DNA of 64,000 nucleotides from Tetracentron sinense (Eukaryota; Streptophyta; Magnoliopsida; Trochodendrales; Trochodendraceae): assembly GCA_015143295.1 (NCBI GenBank), contig CM026563.1, positions 5,952,001-6,016,000 of the forward strand, written 5' to 3'. Position numbers and translations under genes: made by a program. Each line of letters begins with the position of its first letter. Position 1 is the first letter of the stretch. The notes beneath the pieces are model-generated. The model saw only the letters and a program-made list of their open reading frames with translations. It was not told the DNA's origin and made no database searches. Shown here one piece after another: positions 33,256 to 45,774 of this stretch.

Positions 33256-36142
33256 CCTTCTTCTTTTATGGCATGTTATAAATTGATCCTTGTTTGATAG
33301 GCTGTTAAAAAAGCCCAGGTGCCCGACCCGGACTGTCCAAACCCGCCAAAAACCCGACCCTTCTTCTGCCTTGGGCTGGGTAGGGCCCAAAACCAAGAAG
33401 CTCTTCTTCCATAGGGCCGAGCTAAGGCTAACCCTTGCCCGGCCCAACCCTACCTCAGAACAAAATACTTAATCGACAGGAGTCCAGTCTCTTGGAAAAA
33501 ACCCTAATTTAGGACTTGAGTACTTGGGAGGGCAGCACCTCAGCCTCAGGCATTGACGAGTTGATGGCCCATGTCCAGACCAGCCAAACCCAAATAAAGA
33601 TCGGGCTGGGCTATGTTCAGGCTCACATTTGGGCCCAAAGTTGAGTTCTAGTTGGGTTGGGCTACCTTGGCTTGGACTTTTTTTTTCCCCTGTTACAAGG
33701 CTTCTTTTTATTTATTTTTGGTTGATTGGTTAGACACAGGAATGGATCTTGCCCTCAATCCATAGGTCGCCATGTATCCCTCATGAATTGGGGTTAAGTT
33801 TCACTAACTCTTACCCTATGTTTGGTTGCCAAGAAAATAAATAAAAACATAGAAAAGAAAATTGGACAAGACTCAACTAAGAATTGTATTAGAAATTCAA
33901 ATTTTTCTTTTCTTTTCCATGTTCGCACCTATTTTCTCAGCAACCAAACATAGCATTAAGGTTCAACCATTTAACATTGGATTTTAGAAAAAACAATAAA
34001 ATAGAATTAATCACAGGAATTAGAAATTTTTTAATGAGGGTTAAAAGGGATCTGTACTCTATAGTGAGAGATGGTTTTGGTCTGGCGATGGTCATACCAA
34101 TTTCTATCCCCTTAGACAAACACACACAAGCCAACACACGCACAGGTTCATGTGAGGCTAAATCCAACCCATCTTACCAAAAGGGCCTATCTCATTCAAT
34201 TGTTCATCTACGAGAGGAAGCTACCCAAAAAAAAAAAACTAAACCTAATAGAAGAAGAAAAGTTTATTTTTGCTCTTTGGGTCCAACTCAGGCGCAGCCC
34301 AAATAGAGAAGTTGTATTGGGCTGGGTTCAGGCCCAATAGTCTGGGCTGAGTTTAGTTGTGGTGTATTTAGACCATAACTAGTCTGGGCTGAGTTTAGTT
34401 GTGGTGTATTCTGAAACAAAATCCTACATAAGAAAGAAGACAGTATATATGCACACAAAAAAAAAGTGAAGTATAGTGTTTTTAATAGCTTGATATTTTA
34501 TTTACTTATATATATTATATTTTAATTTATAAATTATTTTATTATAATATTAATTATATATATATATGGCATCACTTGATATAATTAGGTCAACCCAATT
34601 GATTTGACGGTTCGACCGGTTTGGATCAAATCGTCCCTTGACCAAGTCAGTGTTCGGTTCGATTTTTAAAACATTACCCAAAGCATTTTCTTTTTTTTAG
34701 TGAAAACAATTCAAATCCAATTGAATCATTCTGGTATAGCTGTTGAATTACCAAACCATTCTGCCGTTCACCAGATCATAGAATCACTGAATATAATCAA
34801 ATAAAAAAAATTCTAAAATTCCTTCATTTGGAGTAATTTCCGTCAATTTTGACCAAAATTTATTTTCAAATTTTACTTGAAAAAGTAAAAGAACATAAAT
34901 TAATAGTTCTATTCTAAAAACTAAGCGAATAAATAGTAGATTTGAGCATGAGAAATGTTTGCCCATTTGTAAACTTCTAAACTCTCACAGTGACTACTTT
35001 TTTCTTTTACTTTTATAACTGATTGAGACCATAATTTCATCTTCTACAAAAAATTATTTTTCTTAACCTATTGAATGGATAACAACGACAAGTTTGCATC
35101 CACATTGTGAGTTTGAATTTTTTTAAATATGTGCCTGGACTAACACTCCTCTTTAAACATTATTTTATAGCTGAGAGGTTAGGTACCAGATAGATGAGAG
35201 GACAAGGTAAGACCGGGCTTCGAAATGTTGAAGATGAGAGCAAATCTGGCTAGCCAAGTAAAAAAGGGGAGACAAATTCGGCCAACTAATTGGGAAGAGT
35301 TGGGGCTGTAAGGGGATTTGGAAAGAGAGACAGTGACAGGGAAATAGAGGTAGATACTAGACAGTGAAGGATATAGAAATCAGATTTTTTCTACTCTTGT
35401 TTGCTGCTATCGTCACACCATTGTTTGTCATTGTATCACTATCGTTTGCAATCCACGATAGCAATAGGGAGGGACCTTGTGAATGAATAAATGATAGAAC
35501 CTTATAAAGAAGGAGAAAACCCTTAAGTTGGAGTTACTTTTTTTTATATATACAAAGAGGGAGGTACCTAGTAAATGATACAACCTTATAAAGAGAAAGA
35601 GAAAATGACCCTCAAAATTTAAAAGACACTACAATCATGAAAAAGAAACATAAAATCGTGTGTCACTTAAGTGGTCCGGTTACTTAAACATTGATACAAC
35701 CTTAACTTATTAGTCACTAACATTTAAAGTATTTTAATCTCTTTTAATTTTGTATAGAAATTTTCAAAATTAAAGAGAAAAAAAAACTTCAAAAATGTAT
35801 TATATGTATTTACATATCTCTGGTGGCCAATTATAGGGTTAACGTAAGGTAAATAAATTTAACCAAAAAAATTAAATAAAAAAGTATGATAAATAAACCA
35901 CCATGTCACATAACTTAATAAAAACTTTTTACTAATTCACTAGGAGTTTCATGCTTTTAAAGTGGATCCTATGACCGCCACCTAATTTATTTTTTTTTGG
36001 CAACACATTCACCTGCCAAACTTAGAAAAAGACATTATTTGTCACAAGAGGAAAGTCTTGCCAAATGAATGGCTGACCATTCATTTTTGGTGGCCAAACG
36101 AACAGCCAACTTGACTTGAATACACCCCTAATGCCAGGCTTC
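33256..36142. other. Intergenic, fragments of repeats
   Basis: Upstream of RPL35. GC-rich gggctggg/gccc stretches at 33305-33460, 33590-33670 and 34286-34410 look like hAT-MITE debris. A 31-bp unit (tagtctgggctgagtttag...) is repeated at 34337 and 34380. AT-rich sequence follows. No gene was recognised. Confidence 0.5.
33814..33955. mobile_element. Tourist-like MITE, 142 bp
   Basis: Inverted ends CCCTATGTTTGGTTGCCAAG and the complement of TGCTATGTTTGGTTGCTGAG are flanked by TTA on both sides (33811-33813 and 33956-33958). It lies in a degenerate family A palindromic element (33730-34010). Confidence 0.8.
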
Positions 36143-36154
36143 AATCTGGGCAAC

Positions 36155-36302
36155 GGTAGTGTACTTGTCACCACTCTTTTGGTTTCGGGTTCCATTCCCG
36201 GATGGTGAGTGTTGTAATTTCCACCCGCCCTAACCTAGAACAGATAGTAGCTCATTTATCGGGGTTGCAGCCTATTGGCAATATAGCAGAATTTTTTTTT
36301 AA
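36155..36302 (+). mobile_element. Au-like SINE with poly(T) end and 12-bp TSD
   Basis: Box A-like sequence at 36155-36172, box B GGGTTCCATTCCC near 36186-36198, and a 3' end in a T-run at 36292-36300. It is flanked by an exact 12-bp duplication AATCTGGGCAAC (36143-36154 and 36303-36314). A T-rich rather than A-rich 3' end is characteristic of the plant Au SINE family. Confidence 0.78.
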
Positions 36303-36450
36303 AATCTGGGCAACAGATTCACTCCTTTTGTGAATAAAAAGTAGCTAGGTAGAATGGACCACACTATTTTAGACCCATTTTCTCACATATGGGACAAGTT
36401 GGCCCATGAGAGTGTCTGCAAACAATCCCCTTCCAAGTAAATAAATAAAC

Positions 36451-37412
36451 TAAAGAGAAATTGATTTATTGATAATAATCTTGGATGATTTATAAGAACC
36501 TTAAAAGTGTTTAAATAATATTCCAAGACTCCTAATATAGAAAGATCTCTAAAAGATAATCTTAATCTACTCATATCTAATTAAATCATATATTCAAACT
36601 TAATTGATATTATCTAATTGTGAAGAAATACATTGATAATGATACAGTGTATCTTATTCACTTTATTACAATAAGATATTCTCAAATATTCCCTCTAAAA
36701 CACATGTGGATTGAAAATCTTCATAGGTTTGCCGTAACTTAAGTACTTCATTTTTGTATGAAGAGCTAAAACGTCTAACTGTGTTTGGTAGTCACCGTCA
36801 GTCTGTGAAGTCTATCTCTGTCGCATTCCGCTCATTTCTATAAGTCAGAGCCGGTAGCCTACTAAATTGAGCTGTCATGACCGTCTCCCCAAAGCACCAG
36901 AAGAATGATTTGCAATATGAAGAAAATCTCTTGTTAGAGAGGTCTTCCATAAAATAAAAGAAGATACGCTTATTACGGCAGCCATCAAAGAGGAATAAAA
37001 AAGTTAGATCAACCATGCTAACATCTATGGTGGCTTTGATGGCAGAAAAACAAGAAATAAAATAGAGAAATTTCAGTTCCGACGAGCGGCAGCAATGTCG
37101 CCCGCCAGAAACACGTAATGAAATGGAAAAAAAATCAATACTGGCAAATCGCACGCTCTGATATCATAAAGAGAAATTGACTTATTGATAATAATCTTGA
37201 ATGATTTACAAGAACGGTAAGAGTGTTTAAATAATATTCCAAGACTCCTAATATAGAAAGATCTCTAAAAGATAATCTTAATCTAATCTAATCTAATCAT
37301 ATCTAATAAAATCTTATATTCAAACTTAATTGATACTATCTAATTGTGAAGAGATACACTGATAGTGATACAGTGTATCTTATTCATTTTATTACAATAA
37401 GATATTCTCTAA
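36451..37412 (-). mobile_element. TRIM-like miniature LTR retrotransposon
   Basis: Two highly similar direct repeats of about 240 bp (36451-36687 and 37167-37412) flank a 480 bp interior. At 37154-37166 the complement of TGATATCAGAGCG, a methionine-tRNA PBS, touches the right repeat; a purine-rich tract adjoins the left one. This sets minus orientation. Size and layout are those of TRIMs. The interior minus frame (36798-37154) has 118 codons but no gag or pol motif and was not called as a gene. Confidence 0.82.
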
Positions 37413-38813
37413 TAGAAATTATTTTATTTTTTGGAGCGCAAATATTATACAGGAACATGACACAAAATCCTAGGGGTTTTTTCAGAAAAATTAGGAAGGA
37501 GAATATGATCAAGAAAAAACAAGTTAAATATCATTCTATTAAAAATTAAAAGTGATTTTTAAAATTTTTCTTAAAATAAAATAATTTTTTAATAGACCAT
37601 ATTACCTTTATATTATAAGATATTATTACATTTTATGGGCATTTATTTTAGTAACTAGACTACTTAGAATTTATTACTTACGAGTTTTTACTTCAATTAG
37701 ACTATTGGAAATTTAATAATAATGAGTCCAACTAATATATTCTTAAATCTAAAGTATATAAAATGTTACAAAATTAAATGTTTTTCCCAATTTTTTACTC
37801 TCACTATACTACTTAAAATTTAATAACAATGAGTCTTACCGCCTCAATGTATTCATGAGGAGAACCTATTATTATTTTCCATTACTAATTTTCTATTCAT
37901 ACTAAAACTCTTTTTTTTATTATAATTAAGAAATAAATTTAAAGATACAATTTATTGATACTTATTTTTGTCAACATATATAATTAAGAGTTTATCCTAA
38001 GTAAACAACTTAAACAATATTTATAAGAGTTTGACATATGTAAATTACTTACAAACTATTTATTAAAGAAGTAACTATTAATTATTTACTAAAATTATTA
38101 TTTTTAATCCCATTTAATTGAGGTCATAAAATTATAAATACTAATAATAATATTTTTAATCTAATCTTATTAATAAAAATTAATCCGTGCAAATTATTTG
38201 CACCTTTACTAGTACACCCCTTTCCTCCCAGTAGTTTTTTAAAAAGTGGCAAAAAAAAACTAGGAAAGTCTCATAGCCTCACAAAATTCCCAAACCCCTA
38301 TAAATTTACATATGTTCCCTCTATTGTTTTTACACCATCCCATTATCCTGATGACACGGAAAGAAAATGAAAATAATGTAGGTAAATAATGGAGAAGTTA
38401 GGGATATTTTATTAATCAAATTGCCTTATAATAGGAAGGGGAAAAACGATAAATATTCATGTATTGATTGATGTAGAGTCCTAAATTGATTAAATATAAT
38501 TATCACGTATTGACTGATTTGGAGTCCTAAATTGAGATATTAAAGGTAATTACAAAAATTAATTGCATTTATTTGAGAATCATACAATTGGCAACTTCAA
38601 GGGGTGTTAAGAAGTGATACCATAGAGGATTTAACTTCTTCTTTTTTGCATATTTTATTGATGAATTAATTTAAAAATTAAACAATTATTAAAAAAACAT
38701 ATAAATAATTTCAATATAAAATGATAATTATTAAAATAAATTAAAAGGATACAATTGACATTTTAAAAAAGATTGAAAAACAAAAAAGGACACAAAAGAT
38801 ATTGTAAGGGGAT
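37413..38813. other. Very AT-rich intergenic stretch, nothing recognised
   Basis: Long A/T runs, no open frame of note, no inverted or direct repeat large enough to delimit. Confidence 0.5.
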
Positions 38814-39663
38814 TGTGAGGGATTTTCTTGGAAGCTCCATGTGTCACTTTCTCCTAGAGTTCTGGTTGACTAGTAGAAGGTAGGAGATAGTAGCTGAGGT
38901 CACCGTTTGTTGAGAAGATGGGGGTTTCGTTCTGTCAAGACACTTCGATGCTTAAGTCAGTACAAGAAGAAGATGAAGTGCATGAAATAAACTTAGATGG
39001 AGGTTAAGAGTGTTTGAGTTAGGGCCTTTTTTCTTGTGGGAAAATATGGTCTGGTTCAAAGGGTGGTAAAAATGGTCGATCTTAGGTGGGTTTTCAGTAG
39101 TTCTTCAGTAGTCCTTTTTATTGAGGATCTCAAAGTATTTATAGGCTAAGGTCTATATGGACATGCCCATTCATGCACATAGATGGACATGCACTCTTAT
39201 TTGTGATCATTACTAGATATTTCAGACAAATCTTGGTTCATACATGTCACACATGTGAGTCTACTTCCTATCAGATCGGTTTGGCCGAAAGTGATCCGAG
39301 GTAATAAACATTTATTGTAAGCGTAATTAATGCAGAGTCAGAGATATTTCTTAAGGCATGAGTACGCTAGATTGTTTTACGATATCTTCGTCCTCTAAAT
39401 CGGTTACGTCTTTGGTTAGAGCACGGGTCTGCCCTTCAAATGGCTACGAATAATATAGTCGTTATAAAGACGAATTATGTATTCGTTATCATAACAACGA
39501 AGAATATATTCACTGTTATGAGGACAAATAATTTATTCGTAATTGTCACTGGAGCACGGGTTCGTTCTCTCTATGAGTACGGGTTTCTTATTCGTTGTTA
39601 TGACAACGATGAATTTACTCGTTCTCTCAAGACTTGCTCATTTTATGAGTTTTTCCCATCACA
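38814..39663 (-). mobile_element. Solo LTR, 850 bp
   Basis: The plus strand starts TGTGAGGGA and ends TCCCATCACA. The flanks gggat (38809-38813) and tggat (39664-39668) agree at four of five bases. In minus orientation a TATAAATAC lies near 39140 with AATAAA shortly after, as in U3/R. No internal domain adjoins it, so it is read as a solo LTR left by recombination. Superfamily unknown. Confidence 0.6.
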
Positions 39664-40054
39664 TGGATGATCAATAGTGTTTTGGAGATCATCCTCCAAT
39701 TTCTCTCTCCTCCTCCAAATATGGAGGGTCATTGTTGCACTTTGCAGTATCAACTCCAAATATGGAGTACGATTGGAGTTGCAAATATGAGTAGGTACTC
39801 CATATTTGGAGTTTTGGAGTACCGTTGGAGATGCTCTTACTTATCTCAATCCAAGGATGCGAATCGAGTTCAAGTTTGACGAGAGCTCTCGCAGTGTTGC
39901 TATACCGCACTAGCGCACCGTAAGGGCTGTCAAATACCACATAGCCACAGGAGCAATCTTGTACTACATAGCCAAGTTGTTGAGCCTAACCTTCTTGTAA
40001 GCGGGCTCTGTGGGGAACCCAAAAAAAGAACCATACAACTGGTAGACTTATTGT

Positions 40055-40578
40055 CTAGGAAGCATGGATACGGATACGGATACGGGTATGATATGATACG
40101 GATATGGCGATATGGCAAAACCTAAAAAACAGGATGCAAGTACGGTCAGGATACGTCTGTAATTTAAAAAAATAATAATAATAATATTATATTTTGTATT
40201 ATAATTATAAAATAATCATTGGTTCAGTTTTGTTTATGTATAAAAAAAATACTATGTCCATGCAAAAGCAAAATAAATAGGGTCATCTCATCATCCACTA
40301 AGCAAAAAAGAAAGTCATCCTAGCATCCACTAAGCAAAATACAAAGAAGATCATGTCTATGCAAAAACAAAAGAAATAGGGTTACACCCCCAGGTCTCAA
40401 AAAAAAAAATTATTCATGACTGTATCCCGGCGTATCGAAGCTGTATCCATAGTAAAAACTTTGTTTTAAATTAACAGGATATGTTTGAGCCGTATCCCAT
40501 ACGTATTGCACCTTATCGGAGGTGTATCGGTATTCGATACGGGTACAATTACCTATTTGAAATATCCGTGCTTCTTAG
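40055..40578. mobile_element. hAT-type MITE, 524 bp, 8-bp TSD
   Basis: The ends are CTAGGAAGCATGGATA and the complement of CTAAGAAGCACGGATA, with an exact 8-bp duplication CTTATTGT at 40047-40054 and 40579-40586. The subterminal sequence is rich in ggatacgg units that reappear inverted near the other end. No transposase. Confidence 0.88.
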
Positions 40579-40586
40579 CTTATTGT

Positions 40587-42967
40587 TGTAAATTCATGTT
40601 TTTTTTACTAAGAAGAAACATGAAAAATTAAAGAAAAATTAAAAAGAGAAAGTGGGTGAGATCAATCCATCACAATAAATTCTAATTTAAATCTCAATCA
40701 CATTAGGGTCTGAAGGCTTTGGTTAGGCAATGATTGACCTATTATGATCTCATTCTTTATAGCAAACTAGCAAAGCACCACCTGTAGCAAATTACCAGAG
40801 CTAGTAATTTGAGATATAAAAAGACAACAAAACTTGTCATTGTCGCCTAGCACATTTAGAAAATTTACTTCAAAAGGTACTGGTAAGAGAAAGACTAAAT
40901 GGAGACGTCGATTTAAAAACAGATTCTCGGAGAGCAAGGTCATAATTTCAACCCTAAAGAAGTTGAAAATTTCACACCTAAAGACCAATGATGCTTAGTT
41001 CTCACATTAGTGATCTAATTAGTGACGAGCGTCCTCGTCTTATTGATCAACTATGTAATTTGTCATTTTTTTTTTGTTTGAATGTAATTTGTCATATCAA
41101 TATACAAATTTTGTCTATCTTTTTTTTTTTTTGAAGCGAATGCCTCCGGATCTCTTAGAGCACTCGATCAAGTCCCTCAGGCAATGTAAATTCCGTTATG
41201 CCACACAACCGTTTAAACTGAGATAAATCTCAAATGGTGGCTAACAAGGGGAAGAGATTGAAACTCAATTCTTCCGCTTCTTGAGATGTGGTCTTGGCCA
41301 CAATCCCTCTGGTTACCGTCATCTCAACTTGAAAAAGAACTTTTTTGTTTTTGAGATACGCTACAGAATCCATGTATAGAGTATAGATATAGATATAGAT
41401 AGATAATATCAGAAGTCATGACTAAAAAATACAATTATTTTATTCTTAAATTTTTTTTTTACTTGAGATTCATTACAAAATGTGAACGATGCGGTTGGGC
41501 CACCCCAAATAGAAGATTCCCTCCTATGTCTTTGGGCCATGTAGGACATGATTTAAGAAGAAAACGTCACTCTCTACAGCACCTGTCCTACGATACAAGA
41601 TAAATCTGTCCTTGTCACGTTAACACATAGCGACTGATCCAGTATTGAACCATTTCCATCAAAATCTGACATTGAACTTAATTGGACACTTACTTGGTTC
41701 TGAAGGGGTTGAACTTAATGCTCACACACTAATAACAAAGAAAAAAAAAATTAAAGCTCACACTTATTTGTGACCTACGACAGATTAATTTTTGAATGAC
41801 CTAAAACATATGATAACTTTCAATTTTCTTGCTATTGCTATATGCAAAGCCAGTTCAGGAATATTGATCGACACAAGGTCAATTATGTCATATAACTCAT
41901 TTGAATCGCTTATTAAATTTTGAAAAGTGATTAAAAACTCTCAATAGTTATGAAGAATTGAGCCGCCCAATCATGAATTTAGCGGAACTAAGGCTGACAT
42001 GCATTAAATGATGGCCTCACTTGATGCTTGGCACCGTTGGATTCAAGATCGGGCGGTAGCAGGTGCAATCGAGAGTTTCTAATCTCTTTCCTTAAATTTT
42101 GTAACATCAAATAATTGAGACAAGACATTTTCACATGAAGATGGCTCTAGTCATTGAGACTTATTGAGTCTGAGTAGCATCGATCTCAGCTGTGTAGCCG
42201 TTACTTTCTATGGTTAATGTTGAGTGATTCAATACAGATGGACTATTTGATTATGATTGTTAATCTTGGTGTGATTAACTTTAAACATATTATAATATTT
42301 GATTGATCATTTTCCTTTATCCATCGCCTTCATGAAAGATCTTCTAGATAAGATCACAATCTGTTTGACCATTTCCCATGATCTTCAAGATAAGATCTTT
42401 ATATCATTATTTCGATATATTTCAAATTTATCGGTTTTCTACGCAATGCCACTGTACGAGACTGTTCTATAGGTTCTCCTTTTAGACTGTAACATGTGAT
42501 AGATCCAATACCTATGATCATAAAATCGAAACTATATAACCAATGTGTCATTTTAGATACAAGGAATTGGTATTAATGCTACAAATTATCCCAAATACTT
42601 CATATAGTCTCCAGTAGTTACCAGAGGATTGCTCACGTGGCATACATGTGTCCATTTTTCTCATTAGTCTTTTTTTCCTCCTAAAACTCTAATTGGATTA
42701 GGGTTATTGTTGAATCAATTAAGTTACTAGAACACTGCCAACAATGTGTTTGCATTGAGGAAAATCTCCCATTTTCGTCCTGATACGTACTATTAGAAAT
42801 GATCTCATTAGTAACCCAAACATCTGAACTCGCTACTCGCTCTTGCTCTCAAACCTCGCTTTCATCTTGGGATTGCGGTTACAATTTTTGTAGAGTGTAG
42901 TTTATGATATTTGGAGATCATCACAATGCAATTCTTGTGTAAAATTTTATTTTAATCCTCATTTTTA
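40587..42967. other. Intergenic, no gene seen
   Basis: A minus-oriented SINE-like segment may start at the T-run 41121-41134. A tatagata microsatellite lies at 41383-41403. Nothing coding was recognised on either strand. Confidence 0.5.
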
Positions 42968-43107
42968 ATGTTTTTTTTTTCTTCGGATATCATTTGCCTA
43001 CGATTAGTGGTTAGTTTGAGGATTGGAGCTCTTACAACTCATTACTCGGGGGATTAGATCCTGAGACCTCTCACTTAAGAGAGACCACACCCCACCATTG
43101 GAGCAAG
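42968..43107 (-). mobile_element. SINE, disrupted by a Mutator-like insertion at its 5' end
   Basis: In minus orientation: GGTGGGGTGTGGTCTC (box A region), GTCTCAGGATCTAATCCC (box B), and a 3' A-run (T-run 42970-42980). A sister copy is at 50360-50458. The element at 43108-43326 is inserted at its head with a 9-bp duplication. Confidence 0.68.
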
Positions 43108-43326
43108 GGCATGGGATTGTCTCTCGCAGATGCCAGAAAACTGATCTCAGGCTTCTATACATCATCCGACATGTGGCAATAAAAAGGGGAGAAGTCATTT
43201 CATTTTCTCCCCATGTTTTTTACTTCTCCCCACTTGATATCTCTCCCCCTTCTTATCGCTACATGTTGGATGATGTGTGGAGCCCGAGATGAATTTTTTA
43301 GCATCTACCAGAGACAGTCCCTTGCC
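43108..43326. mobile_element. Mutator-like palindromic MITE, family B, 219 bp
   Basis: The TIRs read GGCATGGGATTGTCTC and (complement) GGCAAGGGACTGTCTC. Exact 9-bp duplication TGGAGCAAG at 43099-43107 and 43327-43335. The core contains gaagtcatttcattttctcc and acttctccccacttgatatc, which recurs in the elements at 48117, 53971 and 56451. A 9-bp duplication is diagnostic of the Mutator superfamily. Confidence 0.88.
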
Positions 43327-43740
43327 TGGAGCAAGAGGCAAGGTGTCTCCACTTTTCATGTTAAGATTTTGTCATTTTCCTTTAGAAAGTTTAAGATTCT
43401 TGTAAGGTTTGTTAATTATTGATGATTCTGTAATTGATTTTGGAATGAGACATTAAATATATTCTTATTTATTATGAATACAAATTTGAATGATGAATAC
43501 TTTTATCAATTTTGTTTTAGAGTTTATATATAAAGTGAAAAAGATATATTTACATCTATAAATAATTTTCAAGAATCATCAAGTATATTTATACCGATAC
43601 TCCAGAGGCGGTCTCGACCCTACTAGGAAGATCTCCATCCATCCTAAATTAAAAGATAACTATAAGAATCATCCATACTACAAAATTTTCCATGAGAGCT
43701 GAGTCATGTGGATGATACCTTCGAGACATGAAATTATATA

Positions 43741-44205
43741 GGGTTATAACCAGACGCTCCACACAGGTTAACAAATCTCCTTTTTAATACGCTTTAATTA
43801 TGGTTAAGATTCACTAATCCTTAAGGTTCAACCATCTAACCTTGGTTTTTAAGAAAAATATTAACTAAAGGTTAAAGTTGTTAACTAGATTTAAAAAAAA
43901 AAAGTTTTTGTGTTGTAACCGGACTCAACCGTAAAAAATTTCAAGTCTACCTTCAATGTAATTTTCCTTTGAAGAGGATGGTGCTACTTCTAGTTTTGTC
44001 TAAAAGTGAGGGATAATTCAAAGACTTGAAATTTTCTATGGTTGTAACCGGTTACAACACAAAATCGTTCTTTTAACTTTGGTTAATAACTTTAACTTTT
44101 AAAATTAGCTTTTAAAAAAAAACTAAGATTAGATGGTTGAACCGTTATTGAATATTAACCACAGTTAAGGGTATTAAGTGGGTTATACCCGGTTCCATTT
44201 CATGT
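43741..44205. mobile_element. Family A palindromic element, degenerate copy
   Basis: ttaattatggttaagattcac (43796-43816) and its counterpart aatattaaccacagttaag (44152-44170) mark the arms. An inner pair, gttgtaaccggactc and ggttgtaaccggttacaac, lies at 43912 and 44043. Borders approximate; no clean duplication found. Confidence 0.5.
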
Positions 44206-44556
44206 CTAATTCAAATAATGAAGATGAGTGCTAGCCTTACTGGCACCTCCACCAACCATTTGTCTATTTTGTAATGATTAAAATATTCTTTTATCCAAGA
44301 AACAGTTGGTCGGTAGAGGGAAGAGGCTAGTCCTACTCTTAGTCAACCCTTACTCTCACCCTCCACAACCATTTGTCCATTATGCAATGATTAAAGAACT
44401 CTCTCACCGAAATAGCTGACAAGAAGTTGGTAGAGGGTGAGGTTGAACGAGAGTAGGGCTAGCATTCCTCTTTTAAATATGAACAAATAATGTGAATTGA
44501 AAAAGTGATTGTCACCCTCCAAAACCATTTGTCCATTATGCAATGCTTAAAGAATT

Positions 44557-44919
44557 GACTGGTGATCTTCTCCAGTTGTAACCGGTTTTGGGCAAAACCG
44601 GTTACAACCCTATGGTCACCACATGTCTGTTTTTACACCCCTTAACTGTGGTTAAGAATTACCTACCCCAAGGGTCCACCCACCTCCCTTTGGTTTTTAG
44701 AAAAAATATTTTTAAAAAAATAACCCTAGGAGTTGGTAAATTTTAACCACAGTTAATACAAAAATTTATTATTTTTTCTAAAAACCAAGAATAATTGGAT
44801 GAACCTTAGGGTTGAGTGAATCTTAACCATAGTTAAGAGGTGTCAAAAGAGACATGTGGCCACCTCAGGGGGTAACTGGTTTTGGCAAAACCAATTACAA
44901 CTGGAGAAGAATACGTCCC
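44557..44919. mobile_element. Mutator-like palindromic element, family A, 363 bp, 9-bp TSD
   Basis: An almost perfect foldback: left end tggtgatcttctccagttg pairs with the right end. Exact 9-bp duplication TAAAGAATT at 44548-44556 and 44920-44928. The left arm carries a perfect 16-bp hairpin with a 2-base loop (44575-44608, GTTGTAACCGGTTTTG); the right arm carries a matching one with one mismatch. The inner module is ttaactgtggttaag. A related unoccupied site (attaaagaactctctcacc) lies at 44389-44407. Confidence 0.92.
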
Positions 44920-45007
44920 TAAAGAATTCTCTCAACAAAAAAAGCTACAAGAAGTTGGTAGAGGGTGAGGTTGAATGAGAGTAGGGCTAGCATTCCTCTT
45001 TTATGCA

Positions 45008-45400
45008 TCTTTACTATTATAATGGGAGAGGTAGGCGTAAATGATTTTTCCGAAATTTCCATACTACCCTTATATAAAAACAAAATTTTGATTTAATGTT
45101 TTGCTTTAAAACCCAAACTACCCCTTGCCTTTGATTTAATTCAAACTACCCCTTGCTCATCTATCTATTTAGAATCACAAGCCAATCGCGATTGAACTCG
45201 GGGAGAGTTTAATCACACCTGTGGGTTAACACGTGTCCCTTTTAACTCCTATTAACTGTTGTTAATTCTTTCCCCTCGCTCTCACGTGCCACTAGCGATC
45301 AATCGCACCCACGGGTTAACACGTGTCCCTTTTAACTCCTATTAACTGTGGTTAACTCCATCCCCTCGCTCTCACGTGCATCACACGTGCCACCCGCTAG
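45008..45400 (+). mobile_element. Non-autonomous Helitron, 393 bp, empty site in window
   Basis: The 5' end TCTTTACTATTATAATGGGA follows an A (45007). The 3' end CACCCGCTAG is followed by T (45401), with a CACGTG...CACGTG hairpin just upstream. This is the plant Helitron signature (5' TC, 3' CTRR, A^T target, no duplication). The uninterrupted site is present at 44461-44500 (ttttaaata / tgaacaaataatg). The last 190 bp contain a tandem duplication with a first CTAG-type end near 45285-45292. Confidence 0.9.
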
Positions 45401-45774
45401 TGAACAAATAATGTGAATTGAAAAGGGGATTGTCATGCATCCATGCTCTCCATTATATGCCACGTATATCTTAGCTCGCTTGGCATAATTTAATTACACG
45501 TGCATATATAAGAAATCAGCCTGGTTGGTGATTCATAGCCATTCATTTTCATGTTTCCTTGTCAGATGACAGTATGACCCCCCAACCGCGTCAAGCATAG
45601 AGAATGTACTGTATACTGCTTCATATGTATTTTTCATTACATTGTATCTTAGTTTAAGATGTTTTTTAGGGGCTTTAAAGGCCCACCATTGTACTAACGA
45701 CTCCTCCTCCACTAGCTTACATAAATGATGACATATACGGAGAAAAAAATTATAAAAGCCTAAAACTAGCAAGG

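Noticed and set aside
36798-37154. 118-codon frame as a host gene
   Set aside because: Starts beside the primer-binding site of a TRIM and stays within its interior; kept only as a question in the findings.
38814-39663. Endogenous pararetrovirus fragment
   Set aside because: No viral protein motif in any frame; inverted TG...CA ends and near-matching 5-bp flanks fit a solo LTR better.
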